NCBI RefSeq assembly: GCF_964275005.1
Contig: NC_092689.1
Coordinates: 4,238,674 to 4,302,673, forward strand
Direction of reading: 5' to 3'
Length of the DNA stretch: 64,000 nt
Source: Diadema setosum
Lineage: Eukaryota > Echinodermata > Echinoidea > Diadematoida > Diadematidae
The stretch's first letter is position 1, and each line of letters opens with the position of its first letter. This document shows, in pieces, positions 1-11,399 of the stretch. The notes beneath the pieces are model-generated. The model was given only the letters and a program-made list of their open reading frames with translations, ran no database searches and was not told the origin of the DNA. Position numbers and translations under genes: made by a program.

Positions 1-374
1 TGCACATTTCTCCCATGATTCAAGAGAACACTTGTATCACTGAAGGCACTACCCCAAATCAAATTACAAAGCACTGTAATAAAGAATATGAAAAGTGTAA
101 ATACAATTGTGAATAATGTAAAATTTTACTTACCCCCACCCTCCTGCCCACAAACATACCCAAAAGAATGGGAAAATTGGTAATAAACTTGTAATCCAAT
201 CTTCTTTCAGTGTGACATTATGCTACATTTTCCGTTCTTACTCCAACTGGTATTTTTCTTGTTTCTTTCACTGCTTTCCATTCAAACTATCAGGTGTGAG
301 ATTCACAAGCATTTTTTTTTCTATTTCAGAACATTTTGTAAATGGCAGGACAGAAGAACAACAAATATAGTCAC
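1..374 (-). other. Intron sequence following the FADD-like first exon
   Basis: This stretch lies downstream (minus strand) of the donor at 373-374. It is AT-rich, with T-runs near 308-317 and a C-rich patch near 135-150. I see no second exon in it, so the intron probably leaves the window. If the donor is not used, the reading frame would run on to a stop at 268-270, which is the alternative 3' end. Confidence 0.5.
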
Positions 375-723
375 CTGTGTTATTTGCGCTAGTCGGTGCT
401 GTCACAATTCCGCCAGCGGCTGAAGTGCCAGGGTGCCTCCCACCGAGGTACCTAAGTCCATAATCACGGAGTTTGTTCTCAAGATCTTTCCTTTGTACAT
501 AGTCTAGTACACTTGTGACAAAGTCCACTTTATCCTTTGAGAGAGCATCAAGCTCTTCAAGCTTCGTCATGAGTGCAACGCCATCTTGTATCTCATCCAT
601 GTCATATTGTGTGAAGCCCGGCAGGTCTTTGCATAAAAACTTGAAGGTGTCAACTTGCCCCTGTGTTAGGGATGAACCTATCGTGTGCAGAGTCATCTTG
701 TAGTCAAGAGATTGTGGATCCAT
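375..723 (-). CDS. FADD-like death-effector-domain protein, first coding exon (partial gene)
   Basis: The exon encodes residues 1-116 of a protein starting MDPQSLDYKMTLHTIGSSLT. Residues 8-85 look like a death effector domain. The helix-2 motif FKFLCKD (27-33) and the RxDL motif QRKDLENKL (77-85) are the two signatures used for DED-DED contacts in FADD, caspase-8 and c-FLIP. The MDP start and the DED-only first exon both resemble FADD, in which the death domain is in exon 2. FADD bridges death receptors to initiator caspases in the cytosol. The ATG at 723 has a strong Kozak context (gccATGG). The exon ends at a GTGACT donor in phase 1 after NNT. Residues 93-116 are a Gly/Ala/Thr-rich linker. 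The rest of the protein is outside the window, so a caspase-8-like or other DED adaptor is not excluded. DED assignment is confident; FADD orthology is an inference. Confidence 0.75.
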
Positions 724-912
724 GGCTACTAGTTACATCTGTGGAAGGTGAAGCAAAATTGATTTGTACAAATCAAGCAGAACTTTCCAATCTCATTTTA
801 ATTGGCCCTTACAAAAAAGTAATCACTGGTAAGATTTTATTACTGATATTAAAATTGATTACCATAATAAGCTAATTAATCAATCAATTGATATATTCTA
901 TTACAAATTACA

Positions 913-1235
913 TAAAGCAAGCCACCCATAATTTGACCATAATGCTGTCCGAAATTCCACTGCTGGATATGTGTAAAACCTATGCTTTTGCATGCGGTCA
1001 AATTTTGTCAAAGGAGGTTGAACCTTGGTGTGGGTTTTTTTTTCAGGTAGAATATCTACTTTACTTGTCTCTGCCTCTGTCTTTGGAAAAGAATAGGAAG
1101 TAAAGCAAGCCACCCATAATTTTATCATAATGTCGCCAAAAATTCAACCATCAGCTTCATGTAGAAACCTATGCTTTTGTGCGCGGTCGAATTTCAGTAC
1201 GGGAATTCAAACCTTAGTGTGGGTTTTTTTAAAGA
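913..1235. repeat. Tandem duplication, two diverged copies of about 190 bp
   Basis: Both copies contain 'aaagcaagccacccataatt' (from about 914 and from about 1103), then a diverged stretch, then 'cctatgcttttg', 'gcggtc(a/g)aattt' and 'cctt(g/a)gtgtgggttttttt'. The second copy ends near 1235. There is no coding signal; the overlapping reading frames are byproducts. It lies upstream of the FADD-like gene. Confidence 0.7.
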
Positions 1236-1873
1236 CTCGACGGCATTTTGCTGAGGCACTAGCTGTCAACTGGAATTCTTATTCTAAACCAACATATGAT
1301 GACATAAATGGTATGCCGGGGTACCAAATAAAAATCAGCCATTTTGTTGAATTATTTATACTTTTTTTAAGGTTGTACCCTGGGTGCCAAAAAGTGGGAA
1401 ATTATTCTGGTGCTGGAGCTAGCGCGCGCTAGACACTAGCTGCACTGCACTACACTGCACTGCACTGAACAACACGCTATTGCTAGCACAGCGTACCAGG
1501 CATGCATAGTTAGTATGGTTGAGGGGTCTAGATATCGCGCACGAAAATTTGAAATGCTCTTATAATAGAAGTTATTCCATAATCGTACCTGAATTTCTCA
1601 ATGAATATCACGAAAATGCAGAAAAATCAACTCCCAGAATCTCCTGATGATACGATGACGGAGTAGTGCGCTGTCGCCGTTTGTATGTCGGACTTTTTTT
1701 TATGCGTTCAATTTCTCGGGGTATGTAAAGATCGCGCAGCTGCCCTCTGTAGTTTCATGCGTGAAAGTGTCTGCCCCTCTGCGGCTGTAACGTGCTCCGG
1801 CTTTCGTAGAATATTTTTTCACTTGATATTAAATTTGTCCCTGTTAAGCAACAGCAGTTTTACCTAACTTGTG

Positions 1874-2090
1874 TATATTATTGTTATTATTATTATATGT
1901 GTTATTATTATTATTACTGTCATTATCATTATTGTTATTATTATTATTATTATCATTATTACTATTATCACCACCACCATCATCGATCATCATAATCATA
2001 ATCATCATCATTATCATTTCCATTATTATTATCACTTCCACCACCATCATTTTATCATTCTTATTATCTTATTATTATTTTTATCATTGA
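1874..2090. repeat. ATT/ATC trinucleotide microsatellite
   Basis: Imperfect (ATT)n with interspersed ATC and ACC triplets, inside the left inverted-repeat arm. The right arm has the complementary tract at 23300-23490. Open frames here encode only runs of Ile, Leu, Asn or Ser and are not genes. Confidence 0.95.
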
Positions 2091-2278
2091 TATTTTCATA
2101 ATCGTTAATGATTTTCATTTATAAAGTTTATTTTCATAATCATTAATGATTTTCATTTATAAAGTTTTCTTACAATATTTCTAATCACTTTAACCAATGA
2201 TATACACGTAATATAAAATGGAAACAAGTAAAATATGAACAGGGAGGTCTCACACCTCCCTGATATGAACATATATTT

Positions 2279-2312
2279 TGTGTGTGTGTGTGTGTGTGTG
2301 TTTGTGTGTGTG
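2279..2312. repeat. (TG)n dinucleotide microsatellite
   Basis: About 17 TG units with one TTTG interruption, located in the left inverted-repeat arm. The complementary tract in the right arm is at 23118-23153. Confidence 0.95.
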
Positions 2313-2937
2313 CTTACCCATTCGTCACCCTCTCATTTTCGTCACCCATTTGTCACACTCTCATCTAATTTGTTTTCTTCAGTATCATTATGGCCCTCCC
2401 CTGTCACAAATATATCACAAGTTAGCGCAAGAAATCACAAGCAAATTCAAATTGAAATCACACTTCAACTTGAATAGACTGAAATATTTATTCCTTTGTA
2501 ATATTATAATCGTTTTGTTAAAATTTGACTTAAAACAACATTTATTAACAGTATTTCAGCGTAGCTGACAGCATACATTGTTCTTGTGTATGATGACGTC
2601 ACGTGGTAAACGATCGATCGAACAAATTACGAATTCTATCGACTACGAACGAGACAAGCGAGACGACACGTCTAGGCTACAACATCTTTAGAACAGATTT
2701 TAAGGGAAGGTAGGTTTGTACAAGGTAAAAAATTGGAAATTTAGTGGAAAATTTGTTGGAAATCAAAATTTCTTACCTGCTTCCTTCTCATGTTGAGCGG
2801 TAAGTCAGGTATGTTTATTCCATGGGCGTATCGGCAAATTTTGCGCTTAGTCCTATGCGTAATATCGCTTGCTATACGCAGTTACGCTATGCGCGATCAT
2901 TAGGTCCCTGCGCGAGATCTAGTACCCTTACTATATA

Positions 2938-4243
2938 TAACATGCAGTGGCATGGGAATGACCATGTACACGCACACACAGCGCATGCATTTCTCTGCGG
3001 TTGTCCTCGAGTGGACGTGAGGTGGCGCTACACAACGTGGTACCCCGGGGGAACGCGTGATGCATCATATGATTGGTCACAACCACAGTAAATTTACTTT
3101 CTGATGTGGCACAGAAAAAATTCTTACAAAGATTTACATTTGTACATACTGAGTAACTGACCCGTCTGTTTGTTTGTGTAAATTTCAAGCTACATGTACT
3201 GGAGTAAATTTAGTAGTAATTCACTAGCAATGGTAGATTAGTAGCATACTGCTTCGAATTCCCTGGACCCTATTCATATCATAACTTGACTTCCAATTTT
3301 CGAAACATAAATCAGATTTAGATTTAGGTTAATTTCTTAAGAAAACTAGGGCCTAACATGTTACATTCATTTGAAACCGGACAGTCCCGGCTGACATGAC
3401 ATCATCGCTCTCCTAACACTTAGACTTAGTACATGTCTAACAATGATAGTAACATTACCCCTGTTTCTTGTAATTTTGTTTTACCTAGCTAGACCTCGTA
3501 CAGGTCGTAGAATTGGGCAAGGAAGTGTGTGAATGTCTGTGATATAGACCTACTCCACTAGCTTCCTTGCTTGCCTAGGCCCTAGAGGCTAGAGCTAGTA
3601 GGTACACGTTAGCCCGACCAGACGCTGTTAATACGCTATAAACTACGTACGTACAGACAGCGACTGGGCTGTGTATAGTTAGGTACACGTATTATCACGG
3701 GTGGGTCTGAGACGAACAGACGAAGAGAGCCCGGATCAGATCGGACCTGGCAAGGCCAACAAGGGTACAAAAAAACGAGTAATCTACGTATCTTACCTCC
3801 GGTAGCCCTTAAAATGTGGGTTGTAGACAACGGGCTCTATCTCTTCCTAGGCATTTAACCTATGTATCAGTGAGTGTAGTCAAGGGCATTACTGTATCTG
3901 CATCTGCAAAAAGGAGTACCACAACTGCCATCCGATCCGTTATACCGCTACGTGCAACAGCGCCTTTCGATCTCTAGCGTAAAAATTGGCATTTAAATTT
4001 ACGTACTGCACAATGCCAAGGGGAATCACAGTAGTGACTGTTAAAAGATGACGCCGACAGAAATAGCACTTTTATACATGTAGGTATTTCCCCCATATAC
4101 GTGTTACCATACGGAAAGAATTGTTTTCTTTTATTTCTCCCTCCCCCCCCCCCCCCCGGCCCCACCCTCTTTCTTTCATGTCGAAAATCATGCTAGCTAG
4201 GTGCTGGGAGATACAATCATGACAATTGCACAGAAAGGTTGCC
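2938..4243. other. Spacer without a recognisable gene
   Basis: No coding signal is visible. A cacac/gcatgc-rich stretch lies at 2960-3000. A short fragment at 3600-3690 carries 'agcccgaccagacgctgtt' and 'cagcgactgggctgtgtata', both of which are parts of the palindromic element at 20882-22405. A poly-C run of about 16 lies at 4142-4158. Confidence 0.6.
3605..3690. repeat. Fragment of the palindromic-element family
   Basis: It contains agcccgaccagacgctgtt (compare 20884 onward and, inverted, 22380-22402). After a short diverged stretch it contains cagcgactgggctgtgtata (compare 21606 and, inverted, 21826-21848 and 22098-22120). Only about 85 bp remain, so this looks like a solo terminus or a deletion remnant. 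Confidence 0.65.
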
Positions 4244-4420
4244 GGGGTACCGTTTCGTAAAAGTTGTCAGCCCTGACAAGTTGTCATCAGTCTCTGGCAA
4301 TAACCATAGTAACAGTCAGTGACCAGAGTATCTCAGCCAATCAAAACCAAGAGTTTTGCTGAAGTTGTCAGACTGACAACTTGCCAATGTCAGCGCTGAC
4401 TAAATTGACGAAACACCCCC
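4244..4420. mobile_element. Short MITE-like inverted-repeat element
   Basis: The left end reads ggggtaccgtttcgtaaaag, then ttgtcagccctgacaa. The right end reads gtcagcgctgac, then taaattgacgaaacaccccc. Reverse complementing the right end gives gggggtgtttcgtcaattta, matching the left terminus loosely. There is no coding capacity. Target duplications are not clear. Confidence 0.5.
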
Positions 4421-4739
4421 AATCTTTGATTTGCCAACAAAGCCCCACTTCATGCAATATGTTTTTTTTTTTCTCTCTCTCTCTCTTTTTTACATAAAAA
4501 TCTAATTAAGCTTTGGTGTGTAATCGGAATGAGGTGTAAAGAAGAGTCGAATTCATATCTTTTTATGGTTTCGAATTTAATGTGATGAGAGTTAAAAAAA
4601 AAAAGTGGTGATGTTCAACGGCGTAAATCCATACTGAGGAGTGGGGGGGATGATCGGCGATAGTCACCATCACCACGATTACAAGCCCATAACCGAACCG
4701 GCGCAGCCTTGAGGGGGACGGGGGGTGAGAGAAGCTTGG

Positions 4740-4860
4740 TAACCATAGGCGCCGGAAGTGGGGGGGCAGGGGGGGCGGCCGCCCCCCCAATCCAAAAAGT
4801 GGGGGGGGGGCAAAACGCTTTTTTGCCCCCCCAAAAAGCCCCCCCCCCAAAAAAAAAAAA
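4740..4860. repeat. G/C homopolymer repeat with ggcgcc motif
   Basis: The order is taggcgccggaagtgggg, a G-run, ggcggccgcc, a C-run, aatccaaaaag, another G-run, a C-run, then poly-A. The reverse complement of the first part recurs at 6185-6250 (poly-C, aatccaaaactgcttccggc, gcgcctgtggtaacc, poly-C). It is therefore a dispersed repeat and not random low complexity. Confidence 0.7.
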
Positions 4861-4935
4861 TAATAATAATAAGAATAAATGAGTAAACAAAGAAAACAAA
4901 ATAAATATGTATATATATGAATAAAAGGGAAAAAA

Positions 4936-5830
4936 TATGGCTACAAACGGCAGCTTTTGGACTGTAAAATGTCAAAATTTTCAAGCTCGCTCGCTTCGCT
5001 CGCTCGCATCCAGCAGTTGAGCCCGGTGCGCCTCCCCTTAATTTCTAAAGCGAAAAACGTAGCTACGACGGCAGTTGTTGGACTCTAGAATGTCAAAATT
5101 TACAAGCTCGCTCGCTTCGCTCGCTCGCTCGCATTGAATCGTTATGCCATTCTCCTAATGTTGCTGACAGTAATTGCCAGTAGTTGCGCCCGATGCTCCC
5201 ACCCCTTAATTTCCAAAGCGAAAGATAACTATAGCTACAAACGGGAGTTTTGGGACTGCAACATGTCAAAAAATTTTCAAGCTCGCTCGCATTGAATCGT
5301 TATGCCACTCTCCTAACGTTGCTGCCAGTAATTGCCAGCAGTTGCGCCCGATGCCCCCCTTAATTTCCAAAGCAAAAGATATAGCTACAAACGGGAGTTT
5401 TTGGACTGTAAAATGTCAAAATTCTCAAGCTGGCTCGCTTTGCTCGCTCGCATTGAATCATTATGCCATTCTCCTAATGTTGCGGCCAGTAATTGCCAGC
5501 AGTTGCGCCCGATGCGCCGCCCCATTAATTTCCAAAGTGAAAGATATAGCTATACAAACCCCAGTTTTGGGACTGTAGAATGTCAAATTTTTCAAGCTTG
5601 CTCGCTTCGCTCGTTCGCATTGAATCGTTATGCCATTCTCCTAATGTTGCTGCCAATAATTGCCAGCAGTTGCGCCCGATGCGCCCCCATTTATTTCCAA
5701 AGCGAAATATATAGCTACAATTAAAACTCCAGTTTTAGAACTGTAGAATATCAAAATTTTCAAGCTCGCTCGCTTCGCTCGCTCGCATTTTATTGTTATT
5801 CCATTCACCTTATGTTGCTGACAGTATATA
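4936..5830 (-). repeat. Satellite array, reverse-oriented block (about six monomers)
   Basis: Six copies of the same monomer that fills 6353-15400, but on the opposite strand. Each has ttaatttccaaagcgaaa, a tagctacaaacgg-like stretch, 'actgtaaaatgtcaaaattt' and gctcgctcgcttcgctcgct. Cores lie near 4985, 5106, 5280, 5432, 5598 and 5765. The first copies are more diverged than the main block. Short open frames here repeat the same peptide fragments and are not genes. Confidence 0.93.
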
Positions 5831-6038
5831 ATTTGTCGATCGTTTCACACCGTCATTCCATAATCCATGTAAGGAAAACTTACAATGTTCCTCAATGACT
5901 GCGTTGTTGAATGTATCACATTCCGTATGATGTATTGTAGTCCCATTATTGCTCTCGCACACACGCACAAGCATACAGACCGTCAAAATTACTTTATGGC
6001 TTCCTCCCCCATGTTTCGACCCACCGTACGCCACTTTA

Positions 6039-6040
<2 letters not shown>

Positions 6041-6078
<38 letters not shown>

Positions 6079-6148
6079 TAAAATATATATATATATATAT
6101 ATATATAATAGATGTGTGTGCGTGTGTGTGTGTGTGTGTGTATGTGTG
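6041..6148. repeat. (AT)n and (GT)n microsatellites at the array inversion point
   Basis: Two AT runs (6041-6074 and 6083-6110) separated by gtgtaaa are followed by a GT run. This lies between the two oppositely facing satellite blocks (5830 and 6353). The AT runs form a near-perfect palindrome around ctatat...atatag. Confidence 0.93.
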
Positions 6149-6352
6149 TATTGTGTAACATATGCATGGGCTAATCTTGAGCCCCCTCCAATGTTTGCCC
6201 CCCCCCCCCCCCAATCCAAAACTGCTTCCGGCGCGCCTGTGGTAACCCCCCCCCCCCCCCACACACACACACACTTTACAGGGATCGGATGTCTCACTCT
6301 TTTGCATGAAATATAAAGTGGGAGGAGAGTGATATATTTCTGACAAACTGTT

Positions 6353-9300
6353 ACAAGCGAGCTTGAAAATTGTGACATTTTACAGTCCCAAAACTGCAGT
6401 TTGTGACTGTATTTTGTCCGCTTTGGAAATTAAGGGGGGGGGGCACCGGGTGAAACTGCTGGCAAATACTACTGACAGCAACATCAAGAGAATGGCATAA
6501 CAATTAAATGCGAGCGAGCGAAGCGAGCGAGCTTGAAAATTTTGACATTTTACAGTAAAAAAAAAAACTGCCGTTTTGGGCTGTATGTTTTTCGCTTTGG
6601 AAATTAAGGGGGGCGCACAGGGCGCAACTGCTGGCAGTTCGTACTGGCAGCAACATCAGGAGAATGGCATAACGATTAAATGCGAGCGAGCGAAGCGAGT
6701 GAGCTTGAAAATTTTGACATTTTACAGTCCCAAAACTGCCGTTTGTAGCTTTATTTTTAGCTTTGGAAATTAAGGGGGAGCACTGGGCGAAAACTGGTGG
6801 CAATTACTGGCAGCAACATCATGAGAATGGCATAATGATTAAATGCGAGTGTGCGAAGCGAGCGAGCTTGAAAATTTTGACATCTTACAGTCCCCAAAAC
6901 TGCCATTTGTAGTTATATTTTTCGCTTTGGAAATAAAAGGGGACGCACCGGGCACAACTGCTGTCAATCACTGGCAGCAACATCAGGAGAATGCCATAGC
7001 GATTAAATGCGAGCAAGCGGAGCAAGCGAGCCTTAAAATTTTGACATTTTGCAATCCCAGACAATGTCGTTTGTAGCTGCATTTTTTCGCTTTGGAAATT
7101 AAGGGGAGGCACACCGGGCGAAAACTGCTGGCAATTACTGGCAGCAACATCAGGAGAATGGCATAATGATTGAGCGAGTGAGCGGAGCGAGCGAGCTTCA
7201 AAATTTTTTGACTTATTACAGTCCCCAAACTGCCGTTTGTAGCTTTATTTTTAGCTTTGGGGGCACCGGGTGAAACTGCTGGCAATTACTAACAGCAACA
7301 TCAAGAGAATGGCATAACAATAAAATGCGAGCGAGCGAAGCGAGCGAGCTTGAAAATTTTGGCATTTTACAGTAAAAAACTGCCGTTTTGGGCTGTATTT
7401 TTTCGCTTTGGAAATTAAGGGGGCGCACAGGGCGCAACTGCTGGCAGTTCGTACTGGCAGCAACATCAGGAGAATGGCATAACGATTAAATGCGAGCGAG
7501 CGAAGCGAGTGAGCTTGAAAATTTTGACATTTTACAGTCCCCCAAACTGTCGTTTGTGGCTGTATTTTGTCGCTTTGGAAATTAAGGGGGAGCAACGGGC
7601 GAAAACTGCTGGCAATTACTGGCAGCAACATCAGGAGAATGGCATAATGATTAAATGCGAGCGAGCGAAGCGAGCGAGCTTCAAAATTTTGACTTATTAC
7701 AGTCCCAAAACTGCCGTTTGTAGCTATATTTTTCGCTTTGGAAATTAAGGGGGGGGGGGAGCACCGGGCGAAAACTGCTGGCAATAACTGGCAGCAACAT
7801 CAGGAGAATGGCATAATGATTAAATGCGAGTGAGTGAAGCGAGTTTCAAAATTTTGACATCTTACAGTCCCAAAACTGCCGTTTGTAGCTATGTTTTTCG
7901 CTGTGGAGATTAAGGGGGGAGCACCGGGCGAAAACTGCTGGCAATTACTGGCAGCAACATCAGGAGAATGGCATAATGATTGAGCGAGTGAGCGGAGCGA
8001 GCGAGCTTCAAAATTTTTGACTTATTACAGTCCCAAAACTGCCGTTTGTAGCTTTATTTTTAGCTTTGGAAATTAAGGGGGGGGGGCACCGGGTGAAACT
8101 GCTGGCAATTACTGACAGCAACATCAAGAGAATGGCATAACAATACGCGAGCGAAGCGAGCGAGCTTGAAAATCTTGGCATTTTACAGTAAAAAAAACTG
8201 CCGTTTTGGGCTGTATTTTTTCGCTTTGGAAATTAAGGGGGCGCACAGGGCGCAACTGCTGGCAGTTCGTACTGGCAGCAACATCAGGAGAATGGCATAA
8301 CGATTAAATGCGAGCGAGCGAAGCGAGTGAGCTTGAAAATTTTGACATTTTACAGTCCCCCAAACTGTCGTTTGTGGCTGTATTTTGTCGCTTTGGAAAT
8401 TAAGGGGGAGCAACGGGCGAAAACTGCTGGCAATTACTGGCAGCAACATCAGGAGAATGGCATAATGATTAAATGCGAGCGAGCGAAGCGAGCGAGCTTC
8501 AAAATTTTGACTTATTACAGTCCCAAAACTGCCGTTTGTAGCTATATTTTCGCTTTGGAAATTAAGGGGGGGGGGAGCACCGGGCGAAAACTGCTGGCAA
8601 TAACTGGCAGCAACATCAGGAGAATGGCATAATGATTAAATGCGAGTGAGTGAAGCGAGTTTCAAAATTTTGACATCTTACAGTCCCAAAACTGCCGTTT
8701 GTAGCTATGTTTTTCGCTGTGGAGATTAAGGGGGGAGCACCGGGCGAAAACTGCTGGCAATTACTGGCAGCAACATCAGGAGAATGGCATAATGATTGAG
8801 CGAGTGAGCGGAGCGAGCGAGCTTCAAAATTTTTGACTTATTACAGTCCCAAAACTGCCGTTTGTAGCTTTATTTTTAGCTTTGGAAATTAAGGGGGGGG
8901 CACCGGGTGAAACTGCTGGCAATTACTGACAGCAACATCAAGAGAATGGCATAACAATACGCGAGCGAAGCGAGCGAGCTTGAAAATCTTGGCATTTTAC
9001 AGTAAAAAAAACTGCCGTTTTGGGCTGTATTTTTTCGCTTTGGAAATTAAGGGGGCGCACAGGGCGCAACTGCTGGCAGTTCGTACTGGCAGCAACATCA
9101 GGAGAATGGCATAACGATTAAATGCGAGCGAGCGAAGCGAGTGAGCTTGAAAATTTTGACATTTTACAGTCCCAAAACTGCCGTTTGTAGCTTTATTTTT
9201 AGCTTTGGAAATTAAGGGGGAGCACTGGGCGAAAACTGGTGGCAATTACTGGCAGCAACATCATGAGAATGGCATAATGATTAAATGCGAGTGTGCGAAG

Positions 9301-9973
9301 CGAGCGAGCTTGAAAATTTTGACATCTTACAGTCCCCAAAACTGCCATTTGTAGTTATATTTTTCGCTTTGGAAATAAAAGGGGACGCACCGGGCACAAC
9401 TGCTGTCAATCACTGGCAGCAACATCAGGAGAATGCCATAGCGATTAAATGCGAGCAAGCGGAGCAAGCGAGCCTTAAAATTTTGACATTTTGCAATCCC
9501 AGACAATGTCGTTTGTAGCTGCATTTTTTCGCTTTGGAAATTAAGGGGAGGCACACCGGGCGAAAACTGCTGGCAATTACTGGCAGCAACATCAGGAGAA
9601 TGGCATAATGATTGAGCGAGTGAGCGGAGCGAGCGAGCTTCAAAATTTTTTGACTTATTACAGTCCCCAAACTGCCGTTTGTAGCTTTATTTTTAGCTTT
9701 GGGGGCACCGGGTGAAACTGCTGGCAATTACTAACAGCAACATCAAGAGAATGGCATAACAATAAAATGCGAGCGAGCGAAGCGAGCGAGCTTGAAAATT
9801 TTGGCATTTTACAGTAAAAAACTGCCGTTTTGGGCTGTATTTTTTCGCTTTGGAAATTAAGGGGGCGCACAGGGCGCAACTGCTGGCAGTTCGTACTGGC
9901 AGCAACATCAGGAGAATGGCATAACGATTAAATGCGAGCGAGCGAAGCGAGTGAGCTTGAAAATTTTGACATT
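6353..9973 (+). repeat. Satellite array, main block part 1 (about 22 monomers, mean about 164 bp)
   Basis: Each monomer runs: GAGCGAGCGAAGCGAGCGAG, cttgaaaattttgacatttt, acagtcccaaaactgccgtt, tgtagctatatttttcgctt, tggaaattaag, a G-run, gcaccgggcgaaaactgctg, gcaattactggcagcaacat, caggagaatggcataatgat. Core-to-core spacing measured at twelve points is 154-172 bp. Higher-order periods are visible. Sequence at 7536 recurs at 8354 (818 bp, five monomers). Sequence at 6843 recurs at 9285 (2442 bp, fifteen monomers). Short peptides repeat across the array in both strands because the monomer is open in several frames; none is a gene. Confidence 0.96.
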
Positions 9974-9989
9974 CCCTTACGAAAAAGTC

Positions 9990-10480
9990 CTGTGGTACTC
10001 CTGTGGTAATTACCACAGGACGGTACCACAGGACAGTACCACAGGACAGTACCACAGGAAAGTACCACAGGAAAGTACCACAGGACAGTACCACAGGAAT
10101 TGTCCTGTGGTATTTTGGGACATACCACAGGACAGTACCACAGGAATTCCTGTGGTATTTTGGGACGTACCACAGGGCAGTACCACAGGAAAGTACCACA
10201 GGACCGGTACCACAGGACAGTACCACAGGAATTCCTGTGGTATTTTGGGACGTACCACAGGGCAGTACCACAGGAATTCCTGTGGTATTTTGGGACGTAC
10301 CACAGGGCAGTACCACAGGACTAGTACCACAAAATAGTACCACAGGAACTGTCCTGTGGTATTTTGGGACAGTACCACAGGACACTACCACAGGTCGATC
10401 ATTACCACACAGCATTACCACAGGGCAGTACCACACAGCATTTCCATGGTGCCACAGGAGAGTACCACACAGGATGGATC
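9990..10480 (+). repeat. Left-arm subrepeats of the fold-back element
   Basis: About 35 near-copies of an 11-12 bp unit (gtaccacagga with a 0-2 bp spacer), broken at intervals by ttcctgtggtattttgggac. That segment is the reverse complement of the unit plus a spacer, so the arm holds local hairpins. Reading frames here encode repeats of STTGQYHR or VLWYCPV and are byproducts. Confidence 0.93.
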
Positions 10481-11399
10481 GAAAAAAAAAAAATCTGGGA
10501 GAATTTTAGCCACATATCAAGGAATATTTGTGATAGGTGAGTGATGGATTTCAGGACAAACATGGCCCTACTTAATAACCTGTCCTACTCCTAACATATA
10601 ACCTCAAACGAGAGTCTAATGGCCAAGTGCCAATCTAGTCCTATAATAGATCTATATAGTCATATTCTATTCCTAGGTAGCCATCGACCATATCAGTACA
10701 CATATATATGGCCGTCTATCCGTAAAGCATTAAGGCATGGTTACTAACTTGATTATACTTTATTATCAAGATATGAAATTACACTTTCATAACGATTTCT
10801 ATAATATTGTGAATAACATAACATAATTAGACAATCTTTCATAAAGTTCAAAGTAAGTTCCATCATTAATACTTTGACTTTTTAAGTCATATATGTATTT
10901 TCTAAAATCTAGAGTGCTTTTTTGAATATTCATGAGCTATGTAAAAATTTGTACCACAGGAGTACCACAGGAGTACCACAGGAGTACCACAGAAGTCCTT
11001 ATGAAATTTCTCATGCTTTACATCAGCACTTTCACTAAATAGGTAATACTGTAGGAGTATAGGACAAGCAGGATAAGTAATGGCAAATCAATTGTCATAA
11101 TTCACAGCATAAGTCATCTATCAATTAATTGAGGAATATGAATATGTGCTCTTTTGTTTGTATTATTGTTATAGATTTCAGTTGATTCTGCCTTACAATT
11201 TTCCTGTGTGGTACTCCTGTGTGGTACTGCTGTTTGATATTCTCCTGATGTGATAGTCCTCTGGTATAAAATGTTAAGAAAAAAAAAAGAATATCCTGTA
11301 GCATTTTTCTGTGGTACTTACAAATTTAATTTGCTGTGTGGTACTTCTGTGTGGAATAGCACCATATTATGATTTTCCTGTGGGATTTTGGACAGTTCC
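10481..11399. other. Unique AT-rich core of the fold-back element
   Basis: Mostly unique AT-rich sequence with no coding signal. It contains one isolated cluster of four gtaccacaggag units at 10952-10993 and scattered gtgtggtact words near 11205-11225 and 11335-11355. It would form the loop if the arms paired. Confidence 0.7.

Larger units (their letters stand above)
1513..2937 (+). repeat. Left arm of a very large inverted repeat
   Basis: This 1.4-kb segment recurs as its reverse complement at 22494-23867. The similarity starts at gtatggttgagg (1513) and ends at ttactatat (about 2937). Shared landmarks in order are a cgcgcacgaaaatttgaaat stretch, an (ATT)n tract, a (TG)n tract, gatgacgtcacgtggt, cgatcgatcg, and a segment rich in gcg/cgc words at 2825-2920. 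Identity looks about 90% or more outside the microsatellites. No open reading frame is convincing in either arm. Confidence 0.9.

Noticed and set aside
1844..2101. Asn/Ile/Leu-rich frames over the ATT tract, and the matching ones at 23240-23518
   Set aside because: Pure microsatellite translation, present on both strands and in several frames.
6504..9900. Recurrent 75-180 codon frames in the satellite
   Set aside because: The same peptide fragments recur with the monomer period in both strands; they track the repeat and have no start or domain conservation.
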